A stretch of DNA of 64,000 nt from Geothrix paludis (GTDB taxonomy: Bacteria; Acidobacteriota; Holophagae; Holophagales; Holophagaceae). A model generated the notes under the pieces. That model was not told the origin of the DNA, made no database searches, and was given only the letters and a program-made list of their open reading frames with translations. Where the stretch lies: contig NZ_JAKZLC010000001.1 in NCBI RefSeq assembly GCF_022808815.1, forward strand, positions 1,152,249-1,216,248. The letters are read 5' to 3'. The position numbers and the translations under genes are program-made. Shown here in pieces: positions 10,657 through 19,648 of this stretch. Each line of letters starts with the position of its first letter. The stretch's first letter is position 1.

Positions 10657-10927
10657 GAGTGCCTAACAAAACCCCCACGGGGTCGCGCGAGGGCCGCCGG
10701 GCGAGCGAGGCGAGGAACGCGAGTCAAAGCGTAGCGGGTACTACGCGCGACGAGCGTGACGCGGCATCGCGATGCCCGCCGGCCCTCGCCCGGAGGGAGA
10801 AAGCCAGGTGGGCGCCCCGCGGCGTCAGGGCCCTTGAACGATGTCCCGCATCGCCCCGCGGGCCCATCCTTGCGGTGCATCCCACCTGGCTTTCTCGCGG
10901 CCTCGTCGGGGTTTTGTTAGGCACTCT
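10656..10927. mobile_element. 272-bp MITE-like element with perfect 20-bp inverted ends
   Basis: AGAGTGCCTAACAAAACCCC at 10656-10675 is repeated as its exact reverse complement at 10908-10927, and imperfect pairing continues inward for about 15 bp. Inside are a second inverted pair (AGAAAGCCAGGTGGG at 10798-10812 with 10881-10895) and a third (GAGGGCCGCCGGGC-like near 10692 with GCCCGCCGGCCCTC near 10778). There is no credible ORF and no obvious target duplication. It sits between convergent Nudix and M4 peptidase genes, and its left end includes the last base of the Nudix stop codon. It could be a non-autonomous transposon remnant or a large structured terminator. The GCCTAAC/GTTAGGC ends resemble integron core sites, but the element is too long for an attC. 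Confidence 0.65.
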
Positions 10928-10933
10928 AAGCAG

Positions 10934-12577
10934 CTACTTCACATTCACCGCCAGCCAGGCGGTGTTCACGGTGTCGTATTCGGTGGAGGTGGCACCGTAG
11001 AGATCCGCGGCCGCGTTCAGGGTCGCCACGCGCGCCCCGGCATAGTCTGTGCGCTTGGTCATGTAGGTGGTGAGGGCCCGGTACCAGATGCGGCCCGCCT
11101 TGTCGTTGCCGATGCCGGTGATGCTGGTGACGCCGTTGGTCATGGGCGAGGCGATGTTGCCGGAGAGATCATCCACCTGGCTGCCATGGGCCAGGAGGAA
11201 GAAGAAGTGGTTGGCCACGCCGGAGCTGTAGTGGACATCCAGGCGGCCCAGCGTCTTGCTGTAGAAGTCCGGGCTGCGGCCGTCGAGGCTGGGCTTGTAC
11301 ATCCACCGTAGGGGCGTGCCGCCATGGCCCCAGCTGTTCTCGAACAGCTTGTAGTTGGCGGTGATGGGGCCGGATCCCGCCGTACTGGGGATGAAGCTGC
11401 CGGTGCTGTTGTTCAGGGTGTAGAACTCCACCAGGGTGCCGAAGATGTCCGAGTTGGCCTCGTTGAGGCCCCCGGACTCGCGCCGGTACTGGAGGTTGGC
11501 GGTGGCGGAACACACGCCGTGGCTCATCTCGTGGCCGGCCGTATCAAGGTCCGCCTCGCCCACGGAGCCGCCCACCTGGCCGTCCCCGTAGGTCATGCAG
11601 AAGCAACTATCCGACCAGAAGGCGTTGTCGTACTGGCTGCTGTAGTGCATGCGGCTGAAGGTGGCGCTGCCGGCATCGTCGATGCCGTCCCGGCTCAAGG
11701 CGTTCAGGTAGAAGTCCCAGGTGGCCTGCATGCCCCGGTGGCCGTCCACCCCGGCAGTCTGGGCGTTCGCGCTCATGCCCGCCGTGCCGTTGTACTGCAG
11801 GCCGTCGCCCCAGACGTTGTCGGCGTCCGTGAAGATCGAGCCCGTGCCGGAGGTGCCATTGAGCAGGTTGGTGGTGACGTTGTTGCCGAAGGTGCCGCCG
11901 GTGCCCCGCGTCATATCCCGCAGCTCGTAGCCGGTGGCGGTGCTGTTGGTGCTGAGGCTCACGGTCCCGTACCACTGGGACTGGCCGGTACCGGTGGCGC
12001 CGGCGGTGCGGAGGGTATCCCAGGATTCGAGGATCCGGCCCGTGTGGGCGTCCACCAGGAAGTCCGTGTGCTTCGTCTCCTGGGCCCCGTTCTCGAGCTC
12101 CGTGTGGACGTGGTAGGCCAGGACGTATCGCGTGGCCCGGCCGGGACCCTCCGGCTCGAGGCCCGCCACGACCAGGGTGGCGGTCGGTTCGTAGGCGTAG
12201 GCGCCGCGGGGGGTCAGGGCCGCATGGGCCACCGCCAGGACCTCGGCCCGGCCCATGGTGGGCTCCACGTTGAGGGCCAGGCCGCGCGCCAGGTCATCGG
12301 TCACCGCCCGCACCCGGCCGTTCCGGAAGTGGACGATGGCCTCGCCCTCGAACACGGGCACGCCCTTGTAGGTCTGTTCCAGCCGGACGTGGTCCTCGCC
12401 AAGGGCATCGGAGACGAGGTTCCGGAAGGTGAAGTCGGCCTGCGGCCCAAGGCCCATCTGGAAGGCCCGGGCGACCAGGTGGCCCCGGGCTTCGCGGACC
12501 AGGGCATCGGTGCGGGCCTGGTCCGGCGGCGCGGCCAGGAGGCAGGCTGGGAGGAGGAAGGGGACCACATGGCGCAT
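10934..12577 (-). CDS. Secreted M4 thermolysin-like neutral metallopeptidase
   Basis: The preproprotein has 547 residues: a signal peptide (1-18), FTP and PepSY-type propeptide (about 30-210) and an M4 catalytic domain. The zinc motif HEMSH is near residue 349, the third ligand Glu is in GGLNEANSDIFG, and the transition-state His is in VHYSSGVANHFFF. The start is ATG 12577, because GGAGGT lies just upstream on the minus strand. Total length fits a typical thermolysin precursor with no added C-terminal domain. It would be an extracellular zinc endopeptidase activated by autoprocessing. It adds to the M6, M28 and S46 enzymes of this window. Confidence 0.95.
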   Translation of the reverse strand: MRHVVPFLLPACLLAAPPDQARTDALVREARGHLVARAFQMGLGPQADFTFRNLVSDALGEDHVRLEQTYKGVPVFEGEAIVHFRNGRVRAVTDDLARGLALNVEPTMGRAEVLAVAHAALTPRGAYAYEPTATLVVAGLEPEGPGRATRYVLAYHVHTELENGAQETKHTDFLVDAHTGRILESWDTLRTAGATGTGQSQWYGTVSLSTNSTATGYELRDMTRGTGGTFGNNVTTNLLNGTSGTGSIFTDADNVWGDGLQYNGTAGMSANAQTAGVDGHRGMQATWDFYLNALSRDGIDDAGSATFSRMHYSSQYDNAFWSDSCFCMTYGDGQVGGSVGEADLDTAGHEMSHGVCSATANLQYRRESGGLNEANSDIFGTLVEFYTLNNSTGSFIPSTAGSGPITANYKLFENSWGHGGTPLRWMYKPSLDGRSPDFYSKTLGRLDVHYSSGVANHFFFLLAHGSQVDDLSGNIASPMTNGVTSITGIGNDKAGRIWYRALTTYMTKRTDYAGARVATLNAAADLYGATSTEYDTVNTAWLAVNVK

Positions 12578-12720
12578 GGGACCTCCAGGCGAAAGGGGGG
12601 TCGGGGTGTCCACCCGACCTGGGGCCACGATGCTACTCCCGGCGGTTAAGTTGTGTTAATTTTTCGACCATCTTTGTTTTGCATGACCAATTATTCCCGA
12701 TACTGGACTTGTGCAACCAC
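12578..12720. other. Upstream region of the M4 peptidase, AT-rich
   Basis: This gap holds the 5' region of the M4 gene. It has an AT-rich block (about 12645-12700) that stands out from the surrounding high-GC sequence and probably contains the promoter. I could not assign -10/-35 boxes with confidence. Confidence 0.3.
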
Positions 12721-12755
12721 GAAAAGGCCCGGACGCGCACTTGCGCGTCCGGGCC
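12721..12755 (-). terminator. Intrinsic terminator of the copper-efflux operon
   Basis: A perfect 13-bp GC-rich stem (12726-12738 with 12743-12755) closes a 4-nt loop and, read on the minus strand, is followed by TTTT. It lies 20 nt after the stop of the last YHS gene, as expected for the end of the leftward operon. Confidence 0.85.
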
Positions 12756-12774
12756 CTCCGGATCGAGATTGGGA

Positions 12775-13014
12775 CTACTTCTTCTCGGCCTTCACCGAGC
12801 CGTCCTTGTCCAGGTACTTGTCGGGATCCTTCAGGAGGGCCTCGCCGCAGTACTTGCTGCACACGCGGTACTCGCGGCCCCGGACGGCGACGGCGGCGGA
12901 CTTCGCGTCCACCGTCATCTTGCAGACGGGATCCTTGGTGTTGACGGCGGGCTTGGCCTTCTGGGGCGCCGGGGCGGCCAGGACGGCGAGGCTGAGCAGG
13001 GCGGTGTGCAGCAT
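12775..13014 (-). CDS. Small secreted YHS-domain protein 2
   Basis: The protein has 79 residues: a signal peptide (about 1-18), then a YHS-like metal-binding fold with DPVCKMTVD at its start and VCSKYCGEALLKDPDKYL later. YHS domains often accompany copper- and silver-handling proteins and bind metal through the Cys and His/Tyr residues. AAGGAGG lies upstream of the ATG. It is the last gene of the efflux operon and a paralogue of its neighbour (shared LLKDPDKYL-KDG ending). A periplasmic copper-binding or donor role is inferred from context. Confidence 0.75.
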   Translation of the reverse strand: MLHTALLSLAVLAAPAPQKAKPAVNTKDPVCKMTVDAKSAAVAVRGREYRVCSKYCGEALLKDPDKYLDKDGSVKAEKK

Positions 13015-13045
13015 GGGGTCCTCCTTCGGGACTTCAGTTTATCCG

Positions 13046-13273
13046 CTACTTCTTGGCGTTCTTCGGCGTGCCGTCCTTCTCGAGGTACTTGTCGGGGTCC
13101 TTGAGCAGCGTGGCGTCGCAGCCGCCGCAGCAGAGGCGGTATTCCTGACCGCGGACCACCACGGTCTTGGACTTTTCGCTGACCTTGCCGCCGAGGACGG
13201 GGCACTTGGTGTTGGTGGCGGGCTTGGCGTGCGGCGTGGCCGCGACGGCCAGCGTGAGCAGGAGGTTGAGCAT
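13046..13273 (-). CDS. Small secreted YHS-domain protein 1
   Basis: The protein has 75 residues from the ATG at 13273 (the frame is open 7 codons further upstream). A signal peptide is followed by NTKCPVLGGKVSE and YRLCCGGCDATLLKDPDKYLEKDG, a YHS-like fold with an unusual CCGGC cluster instead of the CSKYC of its paralogue. It lies between the RND pump gene and the second YHS gene. The different Cys arrangements suggest the pair may bind metal with different affinity. The role is inferred from the operon. Confidence 0.75.
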   Translation of the reverse strand: MLNLLLTLAVAATPHAKPATNTKCPVLGGKVSEKSKTVVVRGQEYRLCCGGCDATLLKDPDKYLEKDGTPKNAKK

Positions 13274-13366
13274 GGGGAATCCTATCGGTATCACGGCCCT
13301 GGGTTGGCCGGCGGTCCCTGGGCCGTGGACGGGACCGCCGGGGTGCGGATGAGCGTCAGCCTGGGA

Positions 13367-16300
13367 TCAGGCCGGCAGCGGGGTGACCGGGCCTTCCACC
13401 ACCTCCCGGCGCTTCCAGAGGTAGTAGATGGAGGGGTAGACCAGCAGCTCCAGCACGAAGCTGGTGGCCAGGCCACCCACCATGGGCGCGGCGATGCGCT
13501 TCATGACGTCGGCGCCGGTGCCCGTGCTCCACATGATGGGGAGCAGGCCCATGAAGGCCGCGAAGACGGTCATGGCCTTGGGTCGCACGCGCTTCACGGC
13601 CCCGTGGATGATGGCCTCCACCAGGTCGCCCGTGGTGTGCAGGCGGCCCTCCCGCTTCGCCTCGTCGTGGCTGAGGTCCAGGAAGAGCAGCATGAACACG
13701 CCGGTCTCGGCGTCCAGGCCCATGAGGGCGATGAGGCCCACCCACACGGCGATGCTCATGTTGTAGCCCAGGGCCCACAGCAGCCAGAAGGCGCCGATGG
13801 CGCTGAAGGGCACGGCCAGCATCACCACGGATGCCTTGAAGGCGCTCTTGGTGTTGGCGTAGAGCAGGCCGAAGATCAGCACCAGCGTGATGGGCAGGAT
13901 GACCTTCAGCCGCTCCTTCACGCGGATCATGTTCTCGTACTGGCCCGACCAGGTGAGGCTGTAGCCCGGCGGCAGCTTGAGGTCCTTCTCCACGGCGGCC
14001 TTGGCATGCTGGACGTAGGTGCCCACGTCGAACTTCGAGGTGTCGAAGTCCACCAGCACGTAGCCGTTCATCTGGCCGTTCTCGTCGCGGATCATGGCGG
14101 GGCCGTTGGCCCACGTGAGCTCCGCGATCTCCTCCATGGGGATCATGGCGCCGCTGGGCGTGGGAACGAGCACCCGCCTGAGGGCATCCGGGCTCTCGCG
14201 GAAGTCGCGGGCGTAGCGGACGTTCACGGGATAGCGGGCCCGGCCGTCGAAGACCGTGCTCTGGTTGTCGCCGCCGATGGCGGTCATCACCAGCATGTTG
14301 GCCTGCTCCACGCTGAGTCCGTACCGGGCGAGCTGATCACGCTTGAGGACGAAGTCCAGGAAGTAGCCCTGGGCGGTGCGTTCCGCGAAGGCGCTGCGGG
14401 TGCCCGGCACGCCGGCGAGGATGCGCTCGGCGTCCACGGCCACCTTCTCGATGGTGGCCAGGTCCGCGCCGTTGATCTTCAGGCCCACGGGCGTGCGGAT
14501 GCCCGTGGAGAGCATGTCCTGGCGGGCCTTGATGGGCATGGTCCAGGCGTTGGGAATGGCCGGGAGCCGCACCACCCGGTCCAGGTCCGCCACGATCTCC
14601 TCCTCGGTGATCCGGTCCCGCCAGATGGGGCGCAGGGCGGCCTTGAGGAAGTCCGGCGCCCAGGAGCTGAACCAGCGGGGCTTCTCGCGCCACTGGTCCT
14701 CGGGCTTGAGGACGATCACTGTCTCCATCATGGAGAAGGGCGCCGGGTCCGTGGCCGTGTCGGCACGGCCGGCCTTGCCGAACACGCGCTCCACCTCGGG
14801 CACGGTGCGGATGAGGCGGTCCTGCACCTGGAGGATGCGCTGGGCCTCGGTCTGGCTGAGGCCCGGCAGGGTCGAGGGCATGTAGAGGAGCGTGCCCTCG
14901 TTGAGGGGCGGCATGAACTCGCTGCCCAGGCTCACGAACGCGGGAATGGTGGCGGCCACCATCAGCACGGCCACGGCGATGGTCGCCTTGGCGTGCTTCA
15001 CCACGAAGCGGCAGGGCCCTTCGTAGATGCGGTGGAGGAAGACGCTGATGGGGTGCTTCTCCTCGGCGTAGTACTTGCCCACGGCGAGCTGGGTGAAGGT
15101 CCAGGCCAGCCACTTGGGCTTGAACATGAAGGGCTCCACCCGCGCGAAGAGCATGCGCATGGCGGGGTCCAGCGTCAGCGCCAGGATGGCAGCGATGGCC
15201 ATGGCCAGGTTCTTGGAGTAGGCCAGGGGCTTGAAGAGGCGTCCCTCCTGATCCAGCAGGGTGAAGATGGGCATGAAGCTCACCGCCACCACCAGCAGGG
15301 AGAAGAACACCGATGGCCCCACTTCCATGAGGGCTTCCAGGCGCACGTGGTGGAAGTCTCCGGGTTTCCCCGCCTCGATCCACTTCTCGATCTTCTTGTA
15401 GGCGTTCTCCACCTCCACGATGGCGCCGTCCACCAGCACGCCGATGGAGATGGCGATGCCCGCCAGGCTCATGAGGTTGGCGTTCTGGCCGATGCCGTAC
15501 ATCGGGATGAACGCCAGGGCCACGCTCACCGGGATGGTGATGATGGGCACGATGGCCGAGGGCACGTGCCACAGGAAGATGAGGATGATGATGGAGACGA
15601 CGATCATCTCCTCGATGAGCTTGTGCTTCACGGTGCTGATGGCGTTGTGGATCAGCTCGGAGCGGTCGTAGACCGTGATGACGTCCACGCCTTCGGGCAG
15701 GCCCTGCTTCAGCTCGCCGATCCGGGCCTTCACGCGCTCGATGACGTTCAGGGCGTTCTCGCCTTGGCGCATGACCACGATGCCGCCCACCACGTCGCCC
15801 TGGCCGTCCAGGTCCGCGAGGCCCCGGCGCATCTCGGGCCCCAGGGTCACGGTAGCCACGTCGCCCAGCCGCACGGGGGTGCCGTTCTCGGCCTTGAGCA
15901 CGGCCGACTCCAGGTCCTTCGTGGCCTTCACGTAGCCCCGGCCCCGGACCATGTACTCGCGGCCGCTGTATTCAACGAGGCGGCCGCCCACTTCGGCGTT
16001 CGCCCCCTTCACCGCCCCGATGACCGACTCGATGGGGATGCGGTAGGCCGCCAGCTTGTTGGGATCCACCTGCACCTGGAACTGCCGGGCCTGGCCACCC
16101 ACGGTGGCCACCTCGGCCACACCGGGCGTGCTCTGGAGGCCGTAGCGGAGGAACCAGTCCTGGAGGGAGCGCAGCTCATCCGAGCTGTGCTTGCCGCTCT
16201 TATCCACCAGGGCGTACTGGTAGACCCAGCCCACGGAGGTGGCATCGGGGCCGAGGGAGGTCTGCACGCCCGGCGGCAGGTTGGCGGTGATCTTGGAGAG

Positions 16301-16675
16301 GTATTCCATCACCCGGCTGCGGGCCCAGTAGATGTCCGTGCCGTCTTCGAAGATCACGTAGACGTAGGAGAATCCGAAGTCCGAGAGGCCGCGCACGGCC
16401 TTCACCTTCGGCGCCCCCAGCAGGCTGGTGACGATGGGGTAGGTGACCTGGTCCTCGACGATGTCGGGGCTCCGGTCCCACTTGCTGTAGACGATGACCT
16501 GGGTGTCGCTGAGGTCCGGCAGCGCGTCCAGGGGGATGTTCCGCATGGTCCAGAAGGACATGGCCAGCAGCACCGCCGAGGCGGCGATGACCAGCCAGCG
16601 GTTCTCCGCCGAGAAGCGGATGATCCGCTGGAGGAAGGTCGGGTTCTGGGGATCGTAGGCCGTGGTTCCGCTCAT
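13367..16675 (-). CDS. cusA: Copper/silver RND efflux pump, CusA-like inner-membrane subunit
   Basis: The protein has 1102 residues with the HME-RND layout: 12 membrane helices in two halves with large periplasmic loops after TM1 and TM7. TM4 carries the proton-relay segment GVLVDGAIVEVENAYKK. WTMPIKARQDMLSTGI matches the CusA periplasmic metal-binding region with its methionines, which favours Cu(I)/Ag(I) over Zn/Co. It forms a tripartite complex with the CusB- and CusC-like proteins encoded just upstream (7 nt from the adaptor gene). It exports metal from the periplasm and possibly the cytoplasm by proton antiport. Confidence 0.93.
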   Translation of the reverse strand: MSGTTAYDPQNPTFLQRIIRFSAENRWLVIAASAVLLAMSFWTMRNIPLDALPDLSDTQVIVYSKWDRSPDIVEDQVTYPIVTSLLGAPKVKAVRGLSDFGFSYVYVIFEDGTDIYWARSRVMEYLSKITANLPPGVQTSLGPDATSVGWVYQYALVDKSGKHSSDELRSLQDWFLRYGLQSTPGVAEVATVGGQARQFQVQVDPNKLAAYRIPIESVIGAVKGANAEVGGRLVEYSGREYMVRGRGYVKATKDLESAVLKAENGTPVRLGDVATVTLGPEMRRGLADLDGQGDVVGGIVVMRQGENALNVIERVKARIGELKQGLPEGVDVITVYDRSELIHNAISTVKHKLIEEMIVVSIIILIFLWHVPSAIVPIITIPVSVALAFIPMYGIGQNANLMSLAGIAISIGVLVDGAIVEVENAYKKIEKWIEAGKPGDFHHVRLEALMEVGPSVFFSLLVVAVSFMPIFTLLDQEGRLFKPLAYSKNLAMAIAAILALTLDPAMRMLFARVEPFMFKPKWLAWTFTQLAVGKYYAEEKHPISVFLHRIYEGPCRFVVKHAKATIAVAVLMVAATIPAFVSLGSEFMPPLNEGTLLYMPSTLPGLSQTEAQRILQVQDRLIRTVPEVERVFGKAGRADTATDPAPFSMMETVIVLKPEDQWREKPRWFSSWAPDFLKAALRPIWRDRITEEEIVADLDRVVRLPAIPNAWTMPIKARQDMLSTGIRTPVGLKINGADLATIEKVAVDAERILAGVPGTRSAFAERTAQGYFLDFVLKRDQLARYGLSVEQANMLVMTAIGGDNQSTVFDGRARYPVNVRYARDFRESPDALRRVLVPTPSGAMIPMEEIAELTWANGPAMIRDENGQMNGYVLVDFDTSKFDVGTYVQHAKAAVEKDLKLPPGYSLTWSGQYENMIRVKERLKVILPITLVLIFGLLYANTKSAFKASVVMLAVPFSAIGAFWLLWALGYNMSIAVWVGLIALMGLDAETGVFMLLFLDLSHDEAKREGRLHTTGDLVEAIIHGAVKRVRPKAMTVFAAFMGLLPIMWSTGTGADVMKRIAAPMVGGLATSFVLELLVYPSIYYLWKRREVVEGPVTPLPA

Positions 16676-16682
16676 GGCCGCC

Positions 16683-18167
16683 TCAGTGCTGGTGGCCGGA
16701 CGGAGCCGGCTGGGAGGCGCCTGCGGGGGCCCCGGTCTGCGCGTTCTTCTGGCTCATGTGGGCCAGAGCGGCCTTCAGGCGGGATTCGGAGTCCACCAGG
16801 AAGTTGGCGCGGACGACCACCTCGTCGCCGGCCTTCAGGCCCGAGCGGACCTCCACCTGCTCGCCCACGGTGGCGCCGGTGGTGACTGCCCGGGGCTCGA
16901 ACTTGCCTTCGCCCAGGGAGACGAACGCCACCTTGGTGGTGCCGGCGTCCAGCACCGCGTCCAGGGGGACGAGGAGGCCCTTGCGGCCCGGACCGTGGAT
17001 CACCACGTCGCCGAACATCTCGGGCTTGAGGAGGCCGCCAGGGTTCGGGAACTCCAGGCGGGCCTTGGCGGTGCGGGTCTTGGGATCCATGACCGGATCC
17101 ACGAAGGCGATGCGCCCCTTGAAGGTCCTGCCCGGGGCGGCCTGGACGGTCAGCTCGGCGGGAAGGCCCACCTTCACGCGGCTCAGCTCCGCCTCGTAGA
17201 CATCCACCTGCACCCAGACGCGGCTCAGGTCTGTGATCTCGAAGGGGATGTCCGCCGGCGTGAGCCGGGCCCCCTCCACCACGTTCTTCACCGTCACGAT
17301 GCCGGAGATGGGGCTGCGTAGCGTGAGGGCCCGCTGGACTTCGCCCGTCTTCTCCAGGCGGTCCACGGCTTCCGCGGGCACGTCCCAGAGCAGCAGGCGC
17401 CGTTTCGCGGCTTCCAGCAGCTCGCCGCCGGACTGCTGGAGCGAGCCGCTGCTCAGGGCTTTCTGGGTCTTCAGGGCCAGCAGGTACTCCCGCTGGGCGC
17501 TGACGAACTCGGGGGCGTAGAGGCTGAACAGGGGCTGACCCTTGACCACGGACTTGCCCACGTAGTCCACGAAGAGCTTCTCCACGAAGCCCTCCACCTT
17601 CACGTTCACCTTGCGAACGCGGGTCTCGTCGATGGCCACGCGACCCAGGGCCCGCAGCTCACCGCTGACGGTCCCCTCCACCACCTTCTCCGTGCGCAGC
17701 CCGATGAGCTGCTGGCGCTCGTGGTCGATCTTCACCGTGGCGTGGGATTCGATCCCCGCGCCTTCGCCCTTCAGGTCGCCTTCATAGACGGGGACATAGT
17801 CCATCCCCATCTCGTCCTTCATGGGGACCGGGGAGGTCTGGCTCGGGTTCATGGGGGAGCGGTAGTAGACAACCTTGCCCTTGTCCTTGGGGGCCTCGCC
17901 CTCCATGGGCACCAGGTCCATGCCGCAGATGGGGCAGGTGCCCGCGTGGTCCTGGATGATCTGCGGGTGCATGGGGCACTGGTACATCTGCTTCTTGGGC
18001 GCCGCGGCGCTGGCGGCCTCGTGCTCGTGGTCGTGTTTCGGGGCGGGCCGCAGCATCAGCGTTCCGCCGATGCCGGCCACCAGCCCCAGGGCCACCAGGC
18101 CGAGGGTGCGGAGGCGCGGGGCCCGGGTCGGCGCCGGGGAATCGAAATCGGGTCGTTCGGTGGTCAT
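16683..18167 (-). CDS. cusB: Copper/silver efflux periplasmic adaptor, CusB-like
   Basis: The protein has 494 residues. One N-terminal membrane anchor (about 20-40) is followed by a His-rich stretch and a heavy-metal-binding domain (YQCPMHPQI...CPICGMDLVPM, about 62-90). A second motif of the same kind lacks the cysteines (YYRSPMNP...MGMDYVPVYEG). Then come the barrel-sandwich/lipoyl, alpha-hairpin and beta-barrel domains of a membrane fusion protein. The C-terminus is Gln/His-rich (SGHQH). It links the CusA-like pump to the outer-membrane channel and may hand metal over through its N-terminal domain. Confidence 0.92.
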   Translation of the reverse strand: MTTERPDFDSPAPTRAPRLRTLGLVALGLVAGIGGTLMLRPAPKHDHEHEAASAAAPKKQMYQCPMHPQIIQDHAGTCPICGMDLVPMEGEAPKDKGKVVYYRSPMNPSQTSPVPMKDEMGMDYVPVYEGDLKGEGAGIESHATVKIDHERQQLIGLRTEKVVEGTVSGELRALGRVAIDETRVRKVNVKVEGFVEKLFVDYVGKSVVKGQPLFSLYAPEFVSAQREYLLALKTQKALSSGSLQQSGGELLEAAKRRLLLWDVPAEAVDRLEKTGEVQRALTLRSPISGIVTVKNVVEGARLTPADIPFEITDLSRVWVQVDVYEAELSRVKVGLPAELTVQAAPGRTFKGRIAFVDPVMDPKTRTAKARLEFPNPGGLLKPEMFGDVVIHGPGRKGLLVPLDAVLDAGTTKVAFVSLGEGKFEPRAVTTGATVGEQVEVRSGLKAGDEVVVRANFLVDSESRLKAALAHMSQKNAQTGAPAGASQPAPSGHQH

Positions 18168-18176
18168 GGGGATCTC

Positions 18177-19577
18177 CTACATCTTCGACATGGCGGGGCC
18201 GCTGTCCTGGGCCTGGCCCGGGGCTTTGGCGGAGGAGGCGGACGTGGCCGGGGAGGCGGCCGCGCCGGCGGACAGGCTCGCTGAAGCCAGGGAGCCTCCG
18301 GTGATGGACGGCGTGGCGCCGAGGGTCGCTTCGCCCAGAGCGATGTGCTGGGCCTGGAGCTGGGCCAGGGTCTGCAGGTAGGCCCCCTGGTCGCCCACCC
18401 AGCCGTTGAGGGCTTCGAGGGCGCCCAGGAAGGGCGCGCGGCCGGCCTCGTACTGGGCCAGAGCGGCCTTGAACGTGGCCTCGCTCTGCACCAGGAGGCC
18501 CTCGCGGTAGAGGTCCCGGGTGCGGCGCAGGGTCTCGATCTGGATGGCCCGCTCCTCGGTCCGCTGGCGCAGGAGCGTTCGCACGGATTCCACCTCAGCG
18601 CCCTGGCCGAGGCGGTGGTGCTCATGCTCGGCGATGGCCCGCTGCTGCTTGGAGCGGCCGTAGATGGGCAAGGAGATGCTCACGCCCACCTGCCACATGG
18701 GATCCAGGCTGCCCCGGGGCATGATGCCGGCGGTGACGGCGAAATCCGGGCGGCGATCCAGCTTCGCCAGCTCCACCAGCTTCTCGGTCTGCCGGACGTT
18801 CGCCCGCGCGCCCGCCAGCTCGGGGCTGCGGGCCTCGACCTGGTCCGGCGTGAGGGCCGCAGGCTCCGGCAGGTCCGCCAGCGCCACCGTGGTGGGGATG
18901 GGATCCGCGGGATCGTGCTGGCGCAGCCGGTTCAGGCCGGCGAGGGCGGTCCGCTCCTCGGCCTCCAGGGACCACGTGGCCTGCTTGAGGCGCGTGAGCT
19001 CCAGCTGGGCGCGCAGCAGGTCGCCCTGGCTGCCCTGCCCCACCTCGTAGCGGGTTCGGGCCAGGCGCTCGGCCTGCTCCAGGAAGACCGCCTGCTGGGC
19101 CAGCAGCTCCTTCTGGCCCCGCACCAGCAGGAGGGCCGCATAGCCCCGGCGCACATCGGCCTCCAGGCTCATCTGCACGCGGCTGCGGGTGGCCTCGGAC
19201 ACGCCGACGCCCGCGGCGGCCACTTCCTTCCGCAGGCCGCGCTTGCCCGGCCAGGGGAAGGGCTGGGTGAAGGCCACGCTGTAGAAGCTGGTCTCCATCT
19301 TGCCGATCTGGAGGCCGTTGAAACCGTCGTTCTGGAGGCCCAGGGACAGGGTGGGATCCGGCAGCACGCCCGCCTGGGGAATGCGCTCCTGGTCCATGCG
19401 CACCGTGGCGTCGGCCTTCTGGATGTCGGGATGCTTGCCGAGGGCTTCGGCCAGGAGGTCCGCCAGCACCGGATCGGCCGCTGGGGTCGGCATGGATGTG
19501 GTTGGGTGGTGGGGGGCCTGGGCCAGGGCCGGCGCGGCGAGCACCAAGGCCGGGGCCAGGCGCAGCAGCGTGCGCAT
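18177..19577 (-). CDS. cusC: Outer-membrane efflux channel, CusC/TolC-like
   Basis: The protein has 466 residues from the ATG at 19577 (GGAGA upstream). A signal peptide is followed by two TolC-type repeats of long amphipathic helices (about 50-250 and 260-420) and an Ala/Ser-rich C-terminal tail. The motif TFKAALAQYEAGRAPFLGALEALN is typical of metal-efflux outer-membrane factors. It is the channel for the CusBA-like pump encoded downstream, 9 nt from the adaptor gene. Confidence 0.9.
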   Translation of the reverse strand: MRTLLRLAPALVLAAPALAQAPHHPTTSMPTPAADPVLADLLAEALGKHPDIQKADATVRMDQERIPQAGVLPDPTLSLGLQNDGFNGLQIGKMETSFYSVAFTQPFPWPGKRGLRKEVAAAGVGVSEATRSRVQMSLEADVRRGYAALLLVRGQKELLAQQAVFLEQAERLARTRYEVGQGSQGDLLRAQLELTRLKQATWSLEAEERTALAGLNRLRQHDPADPIPTTVALADLPEPAALTPDQVEARSPELAGARANVRQTEKLVELAKLDRRPDFAVTAGIMPRGSLDPMWQVGVSISLPIYGRSKQQRAIAEHEHHRLGQGAEVESVRTLLRQRTEERAIQIETLRRTRDLYREGLLVQSEATFKAALAQYEAGRAPFLGALEALNGWVGDQGAYLQTLAQLQAQHIALGEATLGATPSITGGSLASASLSAGAAASPATSASSAKAPGQAQDSGPAMSKM

Positions 19578-19648
19578 GGGGATCTCCGGAAACGGGAAAG
19601 AGGGTCGGCCCACTCCCAAGAGCAGGCAAGGCTTCGCTCAGTCCCGGA

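Noticed and set aside
10656-10927. The 272-bp element as an integron attC or cassette
   Set aside because: Its ends contain GCCTAAC and GTTAGGC, but it is twice the length of a typical attC, has perfect 20-bp ends and nested palindromes, and encloses no gene.
12653-16885. A 1410-codon open frame antisense to the CusA/CusB-like genes, and similar long antisense frames over lepA, relA/spoT and the S46 genes
   Set aside because: High-GC genes with strong third-position bias leave long open frames on the opposite strand. The translations are His/Leu/Val/Gly-rich low-complexity strings without domains, while the other strand encodes clear families.
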